From Taiwanofungus camphoratus (Eukaryota; Basidiomycota; Agaricomycetes; Polyporales; Taiwanofungaceae): a DNA stretch of 64,000 nt. Below the pieces are notes generated by a model, which ran no database searches, was not told where the DNA came from, and worked only from the letters and a program-made list of their open reading frames with translations. The DNA lies in NCBI GenBank assembly GCA_003999685.1, contig CP021232.1:186001-250000 (forward strand). Direction: 5' to 3'. Numbering within the stretch: the first letter of the stretch is position 1; each line of letters begins with the position of its first letter. Shown here piece by piece: positions 44,776 to 55,910 of the stretch. The position numbers and the translations under genes were made by a program.

Positions 44776-46066
44776 GCCAATCATTTTGAATATACTGAGA
44801 ATGTGGCATCTTACCTTCATCAACTTTTCTTGCATCACCTGTCTCAAATGTCCCCTGATCCCCCTCCACCTCCCTCTTCTATATACCCCAGCTTAAGCTT
44901 CTCATTGAGATTTGTTCAGAATGCCTATCAGATATCTGCCAAGTTGGCAGAAGCCTATATGACCCGCTGTGAGCCAGAGACAGTTGTTCTGATGTCTCCA
45001 TTGCTGATGTTGTATGATTGAGCAGTGACAGTGTCCTGGGACATTGGAGCCTATGTTGAACAGCTGACCCCTCAAATCTCTGGGTTCAACAAGGCTCAGG
45101 AGGCCAGGATCTCTGAACAGTTCCCTCCATTGTTTGATGATCCCATGCCAGTCATCAAAACCCCAGTGACTGTGGTGGATCAGCATGAGAAGATTCTGGT
45201 ATGGCATCTACCTGATGTGCTGAGCCCAGAGCATCAGGTGAGTTTGACCTGATTTTTGCTTGTGATGATGAGCATGATGTTTGAGATGGTCAGCACCAGA
45301 TATGGGATGATTCAGCAATGCTGAACCAGGTGTTGAAATCCCATCATCCCCAGTCAGAGGGCAACTGGAGGATCAAGTCTGAGTATTACATGAATGAAGA
45401 CCAGTGTGAGCAGTTTCTCCCTGGATGCATCAACCTGTCCCCAGCATGGTTTCAACAAGGACATGAGGTGAGTGACAAGGGATTTCATGCTCACACCAGT
45501 TCTGACATGAGGCCAACACCCAGAGCATGAGTTTCAATCCAGAGGTTTGCAGTGTGCTGAAGAAGCCAGACTCTGTGAGCAGGATATGGCTGCAGAGAAT
45601 GAGGGAGACCTCTGCATTGATAGGGGGAATATTGAGCATCATTCACCCTGAGCTTTACAGGTCTGGCATGGCCTCATTGAGAGGGATGCAATGGCTTCCA
45701 GGGGTGGATGAGGTGCTGAAGGAATGGCATTCCCCCTTCAATGCGATGAGCTTCATTGCCAACAGGGAAAGTCTCAGTCACAGGGACTGGAAGGCCATGG
45801 CATGCTGGTATGACATCTTGGTGACCATTGGGAACTCTCAAGATTTGACCTTGGATCTGGAGGGGGTGGGGGTGAGACTGGCCTATCCTAGTGGGACCAT
45901 CACAGCCCTGTCTGGGAAGACCATTTTGCACAGGGTGGTGGGGAAGGAGGAGGAGAGGATATGTCTAGCCTACTATATGAGGACCAAGATACATGAGAGA
46001 GCAGAGGTGTCATTGGCTGATTGGATGAGTGTAGATACATATGATGGAGTGTTATATACAACTTGA
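44776..46066 (+). CDS. TET/JBP-family 2OG-Fe(II) dioxygenase of the KDZ transposon
   Basis: TET/JBP enzymes oxidise 5-methylcytosine or thymine in DNA using 2-oxoglutarate and Fe(II). Exons about 45026-45239, 45300-45469 and 45524-46066 join in frame at GTGAGT...AG sites. Conserved fungal TET features are LVWHLPDVLS, INLSPAWFQQGHE, LSIIHPELYRSG, then LSHRDW with the HxD iron ligands, the sheet LDLEGVGVRLAYPSGTI, ILHRV with the distal His, and RICLAYYMR with the 2OG-binding Arg. All ligands are present. The 5' end is uncertain: an open stretch from 44776 (MANHFEYTEN, Pro-rich) may be the first exon. It is next to a KDZ transposase gene, the setting known for these genes in mushrooms. Confidence 0.82.
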
Positions 46067-46257
46067 CATGCACACACTGTCAGGCATCCATGGCAATCAG
46101 AAGCTCTGAGACCTCAATGGAATCAACCAATCATCTTTTTGACAGGTGCATCACCATCTGTGCCTGACTGGCTGCACCCCTCACTACCAGCACCACCCCT
46201 GACACCACCCCTTCACTGTTAGTATCACATGTGTGATGGCTGGCACCCCACACATCA

Positions 46258-46515
46258 CCATCAGTGCCACGCCTCTCGCCACCGGCGCCGCACTCCTCGC
46301 TGCCAGCGCTGCTCCCCTCGCTGTCAGCGCTGCACTCCTCGCCACCGGCACCGCACTCTTTGCCGCCGGCACTGCACTCTTCGCCACCAGCGCCGCACTC
46401 TTCACCGCTGGCACTGCACCTTTTGCTGCCAGCACTGCACCTTTTGCTGCCAGCACCGCACCTTTTGCTGCCAGCACCACAACTCTGGCCACCGGCACAG
46501 CAACTCTAACTGAAG
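46258..46515 (+). repeat. 21-bp minisatellite array 1
   Basis: About twelve units of the type CTCGCCACCGGCGCCGCACTC, diverging at the ends. It lies between the TET/JBP gene and the next gene on the opposite strand. Frames through it give Ala/Thr/Pro or Ser/Pro repeats on both strands and are not genes. Confidence 0.8.
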
Positions 46516-46705
46516 GCACCTCACCTGCACTCCTTACTGTGGAGGACCTCTACCTCTGGGTGACAAAACCAGAACATGGCCTGAAATGATGGGCAATTGG
46601 CAAAGGTGTATCCTCAGATCTACATAACTGCCCAAGTTTTCAGGCTGTATCCTTCCTCTGTTTCACAAGCTATAGGTGAATCTATGTACACATGACAGTT
46701 TTCTA

Positions 46706-47764
46706 CTACACCAAAACAGGTTGCTTCTCCAGGTCCCATATCCTAGCAATGATGTCAATCTCCCTTAGCATGTTGACCCTCACCTGCATCTCATATGCCA
46801 GCTGTTTATCCACATAGAGCATGTGAGCCTGCACTCCCTCCAAGTACTCCAAGATGGACTCATCCATCTGAGCAGGCAGCTTCTTGGCCAACTCATCCAG
46901 ACTGGGCCCCTCATATGCTGGAACAGCCAAGACAGCAGGATGTTGCTGCTCCTCCACATGGGCTCTCCATTCATTGATCTGTGTGGTCTGGGTCAAGATG
47001 GAAGGGGACAAGAGGGGCTCAGAGAGCACTCACCTTTCTCTTCATGCCTCTCACATTAGCATCAGCCTCCATCTTGTGCTTGAGGGCAAGCACCATTTCT
47101 TGCCTCAGGAACCTGTCATTCCCCTGAAAGATCTGCTGGACAAACTGCAAGAGATCAAGGATCACTGGAGGACAGGGAGGAGGGGCATCACCCATCTGGG
47201 CCTTCCACCAGTTGCCCATCCTGATGGCATGATCTTGAGAGATGCTGGGATCTGGGGCACTGCACAGCTTGAGGTTGAGATGTGACCTGGATTTCTCAAC
47301 AGCAGGGTGCTGGAGATCCTCTGATGGAGTCTGGATCTCAGTGGGCCCTGTGTCCCCCACACTCTCAGACTCCCTGGGCAGTGGTGGAGCCAGCTGGGCC
47401 TATAGAGGATCATGAACTCCAGGCAATAGAAGAGTTCAGGATGACACTCACCTGATGAAGAAGCCCCTGCATATCAGTCTTCACCAAGTCCTCAAGGCTG
47501 GGAGGGATGTGAAAATCCAAGCCTGCAATGGCCCTCAGGCCAATGGTCATAGCAGCCTGGAGCTGCAACAGGGGATGTGAATGTGTCAGTCTTTCAGACA
47601 ATGGCACCAAGGGTCCATCATGTACTCACCACTCCCTTGGCCATGACCATCTGCACCTCTGCATCCTCAGGGAAGGTGTTGGCCTTCATGATCTCCAGAT
47701 GGACAGGGAGGACCAGATGTGCCTCCATAGAGTCAAGCAGGGAAATGGTAGCAGCAGAAGCCAT
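46706..47764 (-). CDS. Unknown KDZ-element gene B
   Basis: Four exons on the minus strand join at GTGAGT...AG sites: about 47636-47764 (MASAATISLLDSMEAHL), about 47458-47570 (MTIGLRAIAGLDFHIPPSLE), about 47035-47400 and 46706-46990. They give roughly 300 residues. Visible features are an amphipathic helical middle (LLQFVQQIFQGNDRFLRQEM) and a last exon rich in Glu and Leu (ILEYLEGVQAHMLYVDKQ) that may form a coiled coil. There are no Cys clusters, membrane segments or catalytic motifs I recognise. All frames are open, so the gene is probably functional. Its place between the TET and KDZ genes suggests it belongs to the mobile unit. Confidence 0.6.
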
Positions 47765-48002
47765 TGATGTTACACAGAGAATATGGGCAGAGAGATGGAT
47801 GGGACAGAGATGGCAAGGCTGATAACACCAGATCAGATGCATCCTCTCAACTCTGTGGATCACATAACATGCCCATGATGTGATTCAAGATCAGAATATT
47901 GCTGGACCAGTTACACTCATAAGATAGATCAAACTAATTGATTGCACTGGTGAGGTAAGGTACACTGGCACAGTGAGATGCAGTGTGATCGGCCAGTGGT
48001 CA

Positions 48003-48290
48003 GGCATCAGTGAGAACAGCCATGGCCCCAGTGACCAGTGATGCAGCACTGGCAGCCAACGGTGCCATGCCGGTGGCCAATAGTGTCACGCTGGTGGCCA
48101 GTAGTGCAGTGCCAGCATTGAAGAGTGCGGCACTGGTGGCAAAGAGCACAGTGCTGACGGTGAAGAGTGCAGCACCGGCGGCAGGTGGTGTGGTGCCAGC
48201 AGTGAGGGGTATGGCACTGGTGGTGAAAGGTGCGGCGCCAGCAATGACAGTTGTGGCACTGGCTGCCAGTGATGCCACACTGATGGTGCT
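48003..48290 (-). repeat. 21-bp minisatellite array 2
   Basis: Units of the same kind as array 1 but in opposite orientation (for example GAAGAGTGCGGCACTGGTGGC), more diverged. It lies between gene B and the 3' end of the KDZ transposase gene. Confidence 0.75.
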
Positions 48291-48423
48291 ACATGGGGGA
48301 TATGAGTGCAGGACATCATTTGTGTGTAGCAGACAGCCTGGGATATTACTCTTACTCAACTGCCCCTCCACAGTATCAATATAATGTTGACACACAGTGT
48401 GGGCATGCATATATGTCAACATC

Positions 48424-51400
48424 CTACAATACATGGGCTACTTGCTCCACCCATTGACATAGCCTCTCTGCATCTCTTGCCAATGCCAAGTACAAGAATG
48501 CCTGTTGAGCACCATATGCCCTATGACCCATCTGGTCCCTGTCTGTGGATTCCTGCATGAGCCTCACCCACATCTCACTCTGGTGGACAAAGTAGTTGGC
48601 AGCAAACCTCATCTCATACCTTAGCTGCTTCTTTTCTTCCACCACCCTGTCATACCTGGACTTTGCCCTAAACCAATTCACCCTATAAACTGTCACCCCC
48701 GACGTCAGCCATTCATGAGACACAGCCCAAGGGGTGATGGCACTCACATTTCTGCATATATGAGTCTGTGTCGCTTTCCCCTTGAATATCCATGGTCCAG
48801 AACCATGGAAGGGATGTCCCCCTTTCTCCCCTTTTATTGGGATCTGCCACTGCAGTGCTCACCTTCAGGTGCTCTCTGTGCAGAACCTGATACTTGGCCA
48901 GGAGGTCGACTGGGGCCTCAAGACGCACCAGGGCCTTCCGGGCCTTGCTGTACACCCTGGCATGATGCTGCAGGGTTTTGTCTATGGTGTTGACATCCTG
49001 CCATGCCCTGGTCTTCCTCTGCTGGGACTTGGCATTGCGCACCTTGGTGCAGAACAAGAATGACTTTTGCCTGATGGCAATCCAGATCTGATGAAGGGCA
49101 TCATTGGCCTGACCTTCCCTGAGATCCATCTCCTGTTGCAGAAGCACTTGTAGGCCTGCCTGGTGGCACCTGTCCACTCCAATGGTGGATGGAAGGGAGA
49201 GGAATGAGTATTCGGCCTCCATCTCAGGGTTGACCCCTTGAGAATTGGGTGCCTCGAAGGGATTGTCCATCTCGGTGACATCCCACTCCTCACCCAGATC
49301 CTCGTCTGGTGGTAAAACCTCATCTTCCCACTCCTCCCCATTGTCATCCATCAGGCCGGCCATGTATCTTGATCTTTGGGACTCAAAGCTGTCGATCCTC
49401 ATTTGCAGCTTCCTCCTTTTTTCCACCAACTGGATCTTCTGCTGGGTGGTCAAATTCCGGCCCATGGATCTGACCTCAGTGGCCAAGGAGATTCTGTGCC
49501 CATCATGAGAGGATGAAGATGTCATGATGCACATGGCCACTCACTGTGTCTCCTGAACCTTCAGGCCTTGAGTCAACCATCCAACAGCCCCTCGGGACAA
49601 ACCCAGGTGGGGCTCCTTCTCGGCCAGCCTCAGTTGGATGTTGGCCTGGCTTGGTGCTGGAGAATGAAGGCCAATGTTGAAAAGGGATGGTTCCAGCTGC
49701 ATGCCAATGCACTTACCTTTCCTGAGCTCCACATCAAAGACATCCATGGCTTTTTCATCCTTCAGCCTGTGTTGTTGAGCCTTTCTCATCTGCTGTTTCC
49801 ACTGGACCAGCAGAGTGGGATCAATGCTGGCCTCCATGGCCTGATATGACCTTTTGGTGTCTGTCAGTATGGGCTTGATGTTCTTGTACTTCCTCTGCAA
49901 GAAAGACACTGTGTGGGATGCCCTGGGTCAGCCGAATCCACTCATTGCCGGAACAGGACCGTCATACCAGTGTTGATGATCTTCTTCCAGTTGGAGTCAT
50001 TCATGTGCCGGTTGAGAACCTCCTTCCAGTGAGAGGTGGCCATGCCTCTGGTGCTGCCAGACACCTTGTTCAGGGAAGACCAAAGGGTCTTGAGGATCTC
50101 TCCATCCACCAGGCCAGCACCGGGGATGAAGCTGGGTGAGTATCGGATGAAGCAGGCATCCTGGTGCCCATGCACGTGGAACAGGCCGATGCCCTTGACA
50201 ATTTTGAGACCTTCGGGCATCTGAAGATAGGGATTTTGCTGGAACCGCTTCAGCAGATACTGACCATACTGGCAGTTGATGTCATAAAGCAGGAGCATCC
50301 TGCCAATGTCCTTTGTGTTGTACCCAATGGCGTTGGACAGGGAGTAGTCCATGTTCATCTGTCTCTCCCCCTTTTGAAAGTCCACCATGGAGTGTGGCAC
50401 AAAGCAGCCATGCCGAGGACAGGCAGTGGCTCCGATCCCGGTGGACTCCAGCTTGTGCCGGTCAGCATTGGCCAGGTTAATGGCCTTGTGGTTGTGACAG
50501 GTGCCTGGCTGTGCAATGGGAAGAAAGATACATGGGATTATGGGCATGGGGACCAGTGAGATGGGAACCTACCCCCTTGAGCTCCTTGGCCACCTGGAGA
50601 TGGGCCTTGTACCTGCCATCGGCCACAAAGAAGCCAGTGCCATCAGTGATCTCCACATCATTCCTGGGCCTCCTCATCTTGAGATGCTCTGCAGAGAAGT
50701 TGCCATCCATCATGAACCCTCGGGTGTACACTGATCTGGACATGGTCAGACCGGGCACAGCCAGACTGGGCTCAGATCACTTACTGGTCAGAATGTTCCT
50801 TCCAATCTGGGTCCAAATTGACTCCAGGTTGTGGGCAGGCAGCACAGAAAAAGGCAAGGTCACCTTCTCCAGGCTGCTGTCTGGATGGGTATCCAAACCC
50901 ATGTCGCATGAGGTCCTTAAGATGAGACCACTGTCTGGTGACTCTGAGGAATTGCTGATACTGGTCCTTGATGGTGGGGTACCCCATGAGCATTGGCAAT
51001 CTCCTGATGGGTGGCGGTGGGAGCACTCACTGGCACAGCTTGGGGGAAAACAGGATTGGTCACCCTCCTGAGCCGGCTGTAGAAGTTGAGGGCAGAGGTC
51101 TTGCATTCAAGGTTCTCCAGCAGGAAGTCATCGAGGACCTTGAAAGTGAAACATGTTTTGATGTGCCTGTGACTGGCAGGGTAGAGGCCCATGTCCAGCA
51201 GCTGGTCTTCATGACAAGGGGCATTCACGCACCCACACCAGTGAATGGGAAGTTGGTGAATGCCAGAGGTATCGACCACGACCATCATTTGATGGTTGCT
51301 TCTGGTGCCAAATGCCACAAAGGCATGATTCCTGTCAATGTACTCTGAAGGTGATCCCAATGTTGCATGAGGTATGCCCTGTGTCTCACTAATGGCACCG

Positions 51401-52628
51401 CTATCTTCACCGGCAGCACCGCAGTCATCACCGTCGGCGCCGCACTCATCGCCACTGGCACTGAACTCCTCGCCACCGGCGCTGCACTCCTCGCCGCCGG
51501 CGCCACACTCCTCGCCGCCGGCGCCACACTCCTCGCCGCCGGCACCACACTCCTCGCCGCCGGCACCACACTCCTCGCCGCCGGCACCACACTCCTCGCC
51601 GCCGGCACCACACTCCTCACCGCCGGCACCACACTCCTCACCGCCGGCACCACACTCCTTGCTGTTGGTGCCGCACTCCTTGCTGTCGGTGCCACAGTCA
51701 TTGCCAATGGTGCCGTGACTATTTTTGACGGTACTGTGTTCATTTCTGACAGTGCTGTTGGTATCATTTTGTGGTAATTCTCAATTATCTAATTCTGGAA
51801 TGAGCACACACAAGATTCTGTCCTTGAGCACATCTCTGAGGGCACCACTCACCCGGCACGTCATCTGGCTCTGGGTTTGTGAAGACTGGAATGTCATCCG
51901 GCACCTCTCCCCCCTCCTCTTCCAATACCCAGTCATCCTCAGCCTCTTCCTCATCAGAGGACATCCCATCCTGTCTGTCCAGGGTCATGGGGCAGGCACT
52001 CCCCTTGTGGCCAAGCTGGATACATGCTCCCACGTCTTGCAACCAAGCTGGGGAAAAGAAGGTGTTATGGGTCCATTTCTGGATTCTGTGGAATGGTAGC
52101 CTGGCATGACCCAGTTTGCAGCACTCCATACAAAACATAGGTTTGGCCAGGCAGTCCAGACAGCGCCAGAGTGCCCCCTTCATGCTGCACCGGGTGCAAG
52201 AATGACTGGAAGAAGAGTGTGATCGTGGAGAGGGTTCTGTGTGGGCACCCTCATACATGTACAGTCTATTTAAATAATGCTCTTTGCTCTCCAGCCACTC
52301 CCTCATGAGATCAGGTTGAGACTGAGAAAAATGTGAGCTGTGATGCCATTGCAGTCCCACTGGCTCAGACAATGCCCACCTGAGTGGATGGAAATACAGG
52401 CTGAGAAATATGATCCTCATAGACAGGTAGATCATATCCTGCATTGGCATGCCTGCTTGTTCTTGGAGTTCGGAGAGGGGTGCTTCTGGTAGGAGTGCTG
52501 GGCAAGGATGAGCCAGGCTTATCTTTGATCTGCACCAACTGAGAAATCATGCCTCTGGAAGTCTTTTTCTGCTTCCATTTGGCCTCCTGGATGATGAGGG
52601 AGCTCAATCTTCTTTTTCTTTTTCCCAT
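48424..52628 (-). CDS. KDZ-superfamily transposase with CxC2-like cysteine cluster
   Basis: KDZ (Kyakuja-Dileera-Zisupton) transposases move large fungal DNA transposons using an RNase H-like fold. About ten exons are visible with GTGAGT/GTAAGT...AG borders. In order: a basic start (MGKRKRRLSS), a CxC2-like zinc cluster (CTRCSMKGALWRCLDC, CMECCKLGH), VVDTSGIHQLPIHWCGC, LENLECKTSALNFY, then the catalytic core DGNFSAEHLKMRRP, ACPRHGCFVPHSMVDFQKG, LLYDINCQYG, and HVHGHQDACF with LVDGEILKTLW. The C-terminal part is helical and ends in VNWFRAKSRYDR and a stop at 48424-48426. The acidic residues in DGN, YDIN and DGE fit a DDE-like triad. All frames are open. The start is uncertain; 52628 is the first good ATG. 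One intron (about 51340-51852) contains a minisatellite. Confidence 0.85.
51400..51718 (+). repeat. 21-bp minisatellite array 3, inside a KDZ intron
   Basis: About fifteen units, the central ones nearly identical (CTCGCCGCCGGCACCACACTC). It fills most of the intron between the CxC2-like exon and the next KDZ exon. Near-identity of the central units indicates recent expansion. Confidence 0.85.
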
Positions 52629-52846
52629 CAGGTTCACCTGTTTTGTGGTGAAGAGCGGAAACACAGGAAAGGCACTCAAATATGTGTATTGAAGCTTGAG
52701 TGCAGATGCATGTGAGTGCACATTTGCGTGACAACAGGTGTGACCCATTGGGTTGGAGCGACTTTAGCAAAAGTGCACAACAGCTGAAGCACGTCAAACT
52801 AGGGATCTGCCTTGCCTCACTGCTCTGCTGCTCACTCACTTAAGCC

Positions 52847-55526
52847 ATGCCTAGGAACTCCATCCCTCAGACTCACAAGGATGCCATCAATGCTTTGTTC
52901 CCTGAGTGGAACCAGGCAGACAGAGCAGCCCGAGCGCAGTTCTTGCAGGATGTGTACAAGGATCTGGAGGAATTGGAGAACAGGAAGCTGACAGATGAGG
53001 AGAAAGAGGTGAGAGGTTCTGCTCTACATGACAGAGGACGTGCTCATGATCATCTCCATGCAGGCATTGAAGAAGTATGCCAGGAACAAGCAGGAGAAAA
53101 AGGCAGAGAGGAAAGAGTTTGATCCCAAATCATCATACACCTGGAGGAGTGTGGTGGTGACCCATTGCAAGGAGGAACTGATGCACAGGATGGCCATTCT
53201 GACTGGGGGTGCCAAACCAGGCAGCCCTCAGTGGATCACCCATTACCAGACTGTGAAAGCACAGTTGTGTGCTGCTGTGTCAGAAGAGCAGAAGGCTGCC
53301 TATGTGAGGGAAGCTGAGATATGGAACACAGAGGGAGCTCCAGCAGATGTCCAGATGGCCAGAGTGGAGAAGCATGGGGAGAAGGCAGTCAAGGAGTTTG
53401 TCCAGTACGTCTTCAAGATGATGGGCATGAGGGTGTATGTGCTGGGCGTGTACAGGGGAAAAAATGCCAAGATCTACACCACAGAGTGAGTGTGCAGTCT
53501 CCAATCATCCTCTCCTCTCTCACCTCCAAGCCCCAGTTTTGATTTCAATGACCAGTTGGGTGGTGGGGACAAGGTGGAGGACAAGGTGGCGGACTGGAAC
53601 TCAGAGGAGTATCTGAGGTTGTTCAAGAGATATGCAAACACCCAGTTCAGTGAGTGTCAGAGCCCATGTTGTCCACCATCCCGGTAGCCATTGACACCAG
53701 GACAGCACCAGAGCAGGAGGTTGATGGGGAGGAGGAGCCAAAGAAGAGAAAGAGGAATATGGAGCCGGCACTGGAGCTGGACACCACAGAGGATGGGGAG
53801 CCCCTTCTTCCATCTCAGGAGGTCATCTTGGCGGCGAGCCTGAATCAAAAGAAGCAGTTGATAGCACAGTTTGTGCGCATGCATTATGGTACGTCCCCCA
53901 TCCCTGTGGCCAAGCCGCCGGGCTGACTGGCTGATTGTCTGGGATGTCCCATAGTCAAGTGCTGTGGGATGCTGGAGGCAAAGGTGCCTTGGGGGGTGTT
54001 GCAGTCTGAGCAGGACAAATACATCTCAGCGGTGTATATGCCAGAGGACATCACTCTGAAGGACTGCACCAAGATGATCCAGGCAGATGTGGACTGGCTT
54101 CTGAATTTTTGGTCTGACTGGCAGGATGACCCGGAGGTGGACCACGCCTTCAAATTCAAGGCATGGAAGGGCAGGGACAAGGAACCTCAGCCACTGGTGA
54201 AGAGGGTCCCATCTCGGCCTAATCATCCCAAGTGGGCAGGCCACAAGAACAAGGGCAAGGGAAAGGCAGTGATGTCACCTCACCCTGAAGATGAGGAGAA
54301 CACCACCAAATCAGACAAAGACAGTAGTCACGATGAGTCAAGTGACATAGAGAATGGGAATGAGCCAGGACCTAGTGAACCACGTCGGTCAGGTCACACA
54401 CAAAGACCCAGAGTGGTGGGCAGAGGTAGAGCACCACTCACAGGAGGTGCAGCAGCGGCAGGGCCAACAGGTGCAAGCACTGCACCGGCGGGTGCAAGTG
54501 CGGCACCAGCGGCAACAGGTGCAGCGCCGGTGGGTGCAAGTTCGGTGCCGGCAGGCAGAGGTCGGCCCACTAGTAACCCTTTATCTCAACATACCCAATC
54601 TCCATCACTGGCACATGCTGGAGGACAGCCAGTGGCCAGTCATGTGGAGGATGAAGGAAGCGCATCAAGGACTCCTGCGCTGGCCATACCCAGGAGCAAG
54701 TTCAAGTCACCAGCAACAGTCCAAGACAGTCCTGAGGCAAGACAGACTTATCTGCTCAGTCTGTCCTGACAGATGCCGTATCGCAACTTCATCAAGACCA
54801 TCCCCAAATTGGTGTGTGGTTGTTCTTTTCATATTCATCATGGCAGCCTAAACATTCCTTGCCCAGGCTCACATTATTGTTTCTGGCAATCGGTCTCATC
54901 AATGGGCATGGGGGGAATGGAAGTACACCTCCCCCCACTGTACTAGAGCCATCCACAGCAATATGGCCACAGGCTCCAAGTTCACTCAGTGGCTGTCCTC
55001 AAAGCCCTATTACATCAGCAGGGGGGACAACTTTAAGCTGGACATGGTGAAGACCCAGAACATGGCGCTGGTGATTGGGCTCATGCTCAGGGACTTGGAG
55101 GAGGCCCAGGTGGCCAATGAAGTGGAGGGTGAGCCCACTGACCTGCCTGACTATGTTCTCAACTCAGTGCTCAGTGAGGACATGGTGGAGAATGTCCTGC
55201 TGCCTGCATGCGATGAGATGAGGGTAGGCATAGAGGCAGTATCAGATGACACTGAGGTGATGGGGGACAGCTCCAGACTGACCAGATCAGGTTCAAAGCA
55301 TCCCCAAGCACAGCCCAGTAAGTCTGGTGGACCTGATGTGCTACCTGTGCCAAAGAAGCATGTTGCCAGTCCAAAGGAGGGGAGCCGGAAGAGAAAAAAG
55401 AATGAGTTGGAGCCTGTGGAGGAGAAGGATGAGGTGGAATCATCATCTAGGAAGAAGGGGAAGGGGGTGCCTGGAAGACCCAAACCCAGGCTGGCCAACA
55501 GGGGTGGGAGGAGGACTGTGGCTTAG
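52847..55526 (+). CDS. Unknown KDZ-element gene C, chromatin-protein-like
   Basis: It is divergent from the KDZ gene, with about 220 bp between chosen starts. Exons join in frame at GTGAGA/GTGAGT/GTACGT...AG sites: 52847-53008, 53064-53486, 53534-53651, 53689-53886, 53955 to about 54755, then further exons to the stop at 55524-55526. The total is over 700 residues. The N-terminus is helical; KAQLCAAVSEEQKAAYVREAE and the surrounding Trp/Tyr spacing recall an HMG-box-like helix bundle. The middle and end are rich in charged Ser/Pro/Lys stretches with KKRKR-type nuclear localisation signals and an RRSGHTQRPRVVGRGR basic patch. An Ala/Pro/Gly run at 54440-54570 resembles the 21-bp minisatellites. 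Similar proteins recur in agaricomycetes beside transposons. Function unknown. Confidence 0.65.
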
Positions 55527-55554
55527 GTTGCATTGAGAGGAGGAAGACCAGGGT

Positions 55555-55765
55555 TGCAGTACCAGCAGCAATGGGTGCAGTGCCAGCGGCGAGGGGTGTG
55601 GTGCCGGCGGTGAGGGATGTGGTGCTGGCGGTGAGAGATGCGGTGCCGGTGGCGAGGGGTGTGGCGCCAGCAGCAAGGGGTGCAGCACTGGCAGCGAGGA
55701 GTGCGGCGCCGATGGTGAGGGGTGCGGCGCCAGTGGCGAGGGGTGCGGTGTCATCAGCCGGAACT
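55555..55765 (-). repeat. 21-bp minisatellite array 4
   Basis: About ten units of the type GCCGGCGGTGAGGGATGTGGT, the reverse-complement orientation of arrays 1 and 3. It lies between the converging genes C and D. Confidence 0.8.
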
Positions 55766-55910
55766 GCAATACTCATTAGCTACGTTTGGCTGTCTCTTGG
55801 ATATGACAAGTTCTCAGTTTAGTTCACCAAAGTCACAATTCTTACATTGATGCTCACACTGTGTAACAAAAAACCTGCAAATGGCATTTAATGTAATAAG
55901 GTACAGCCAG

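Noticed and set aside
51285-51777. Ala/Pro/Thr-repeat frames on both strands
   Set aside because: They are translations of the 21-bp minisatellite within a KDZ intron; 21 is a multiple of three, so frames stay open by chance.
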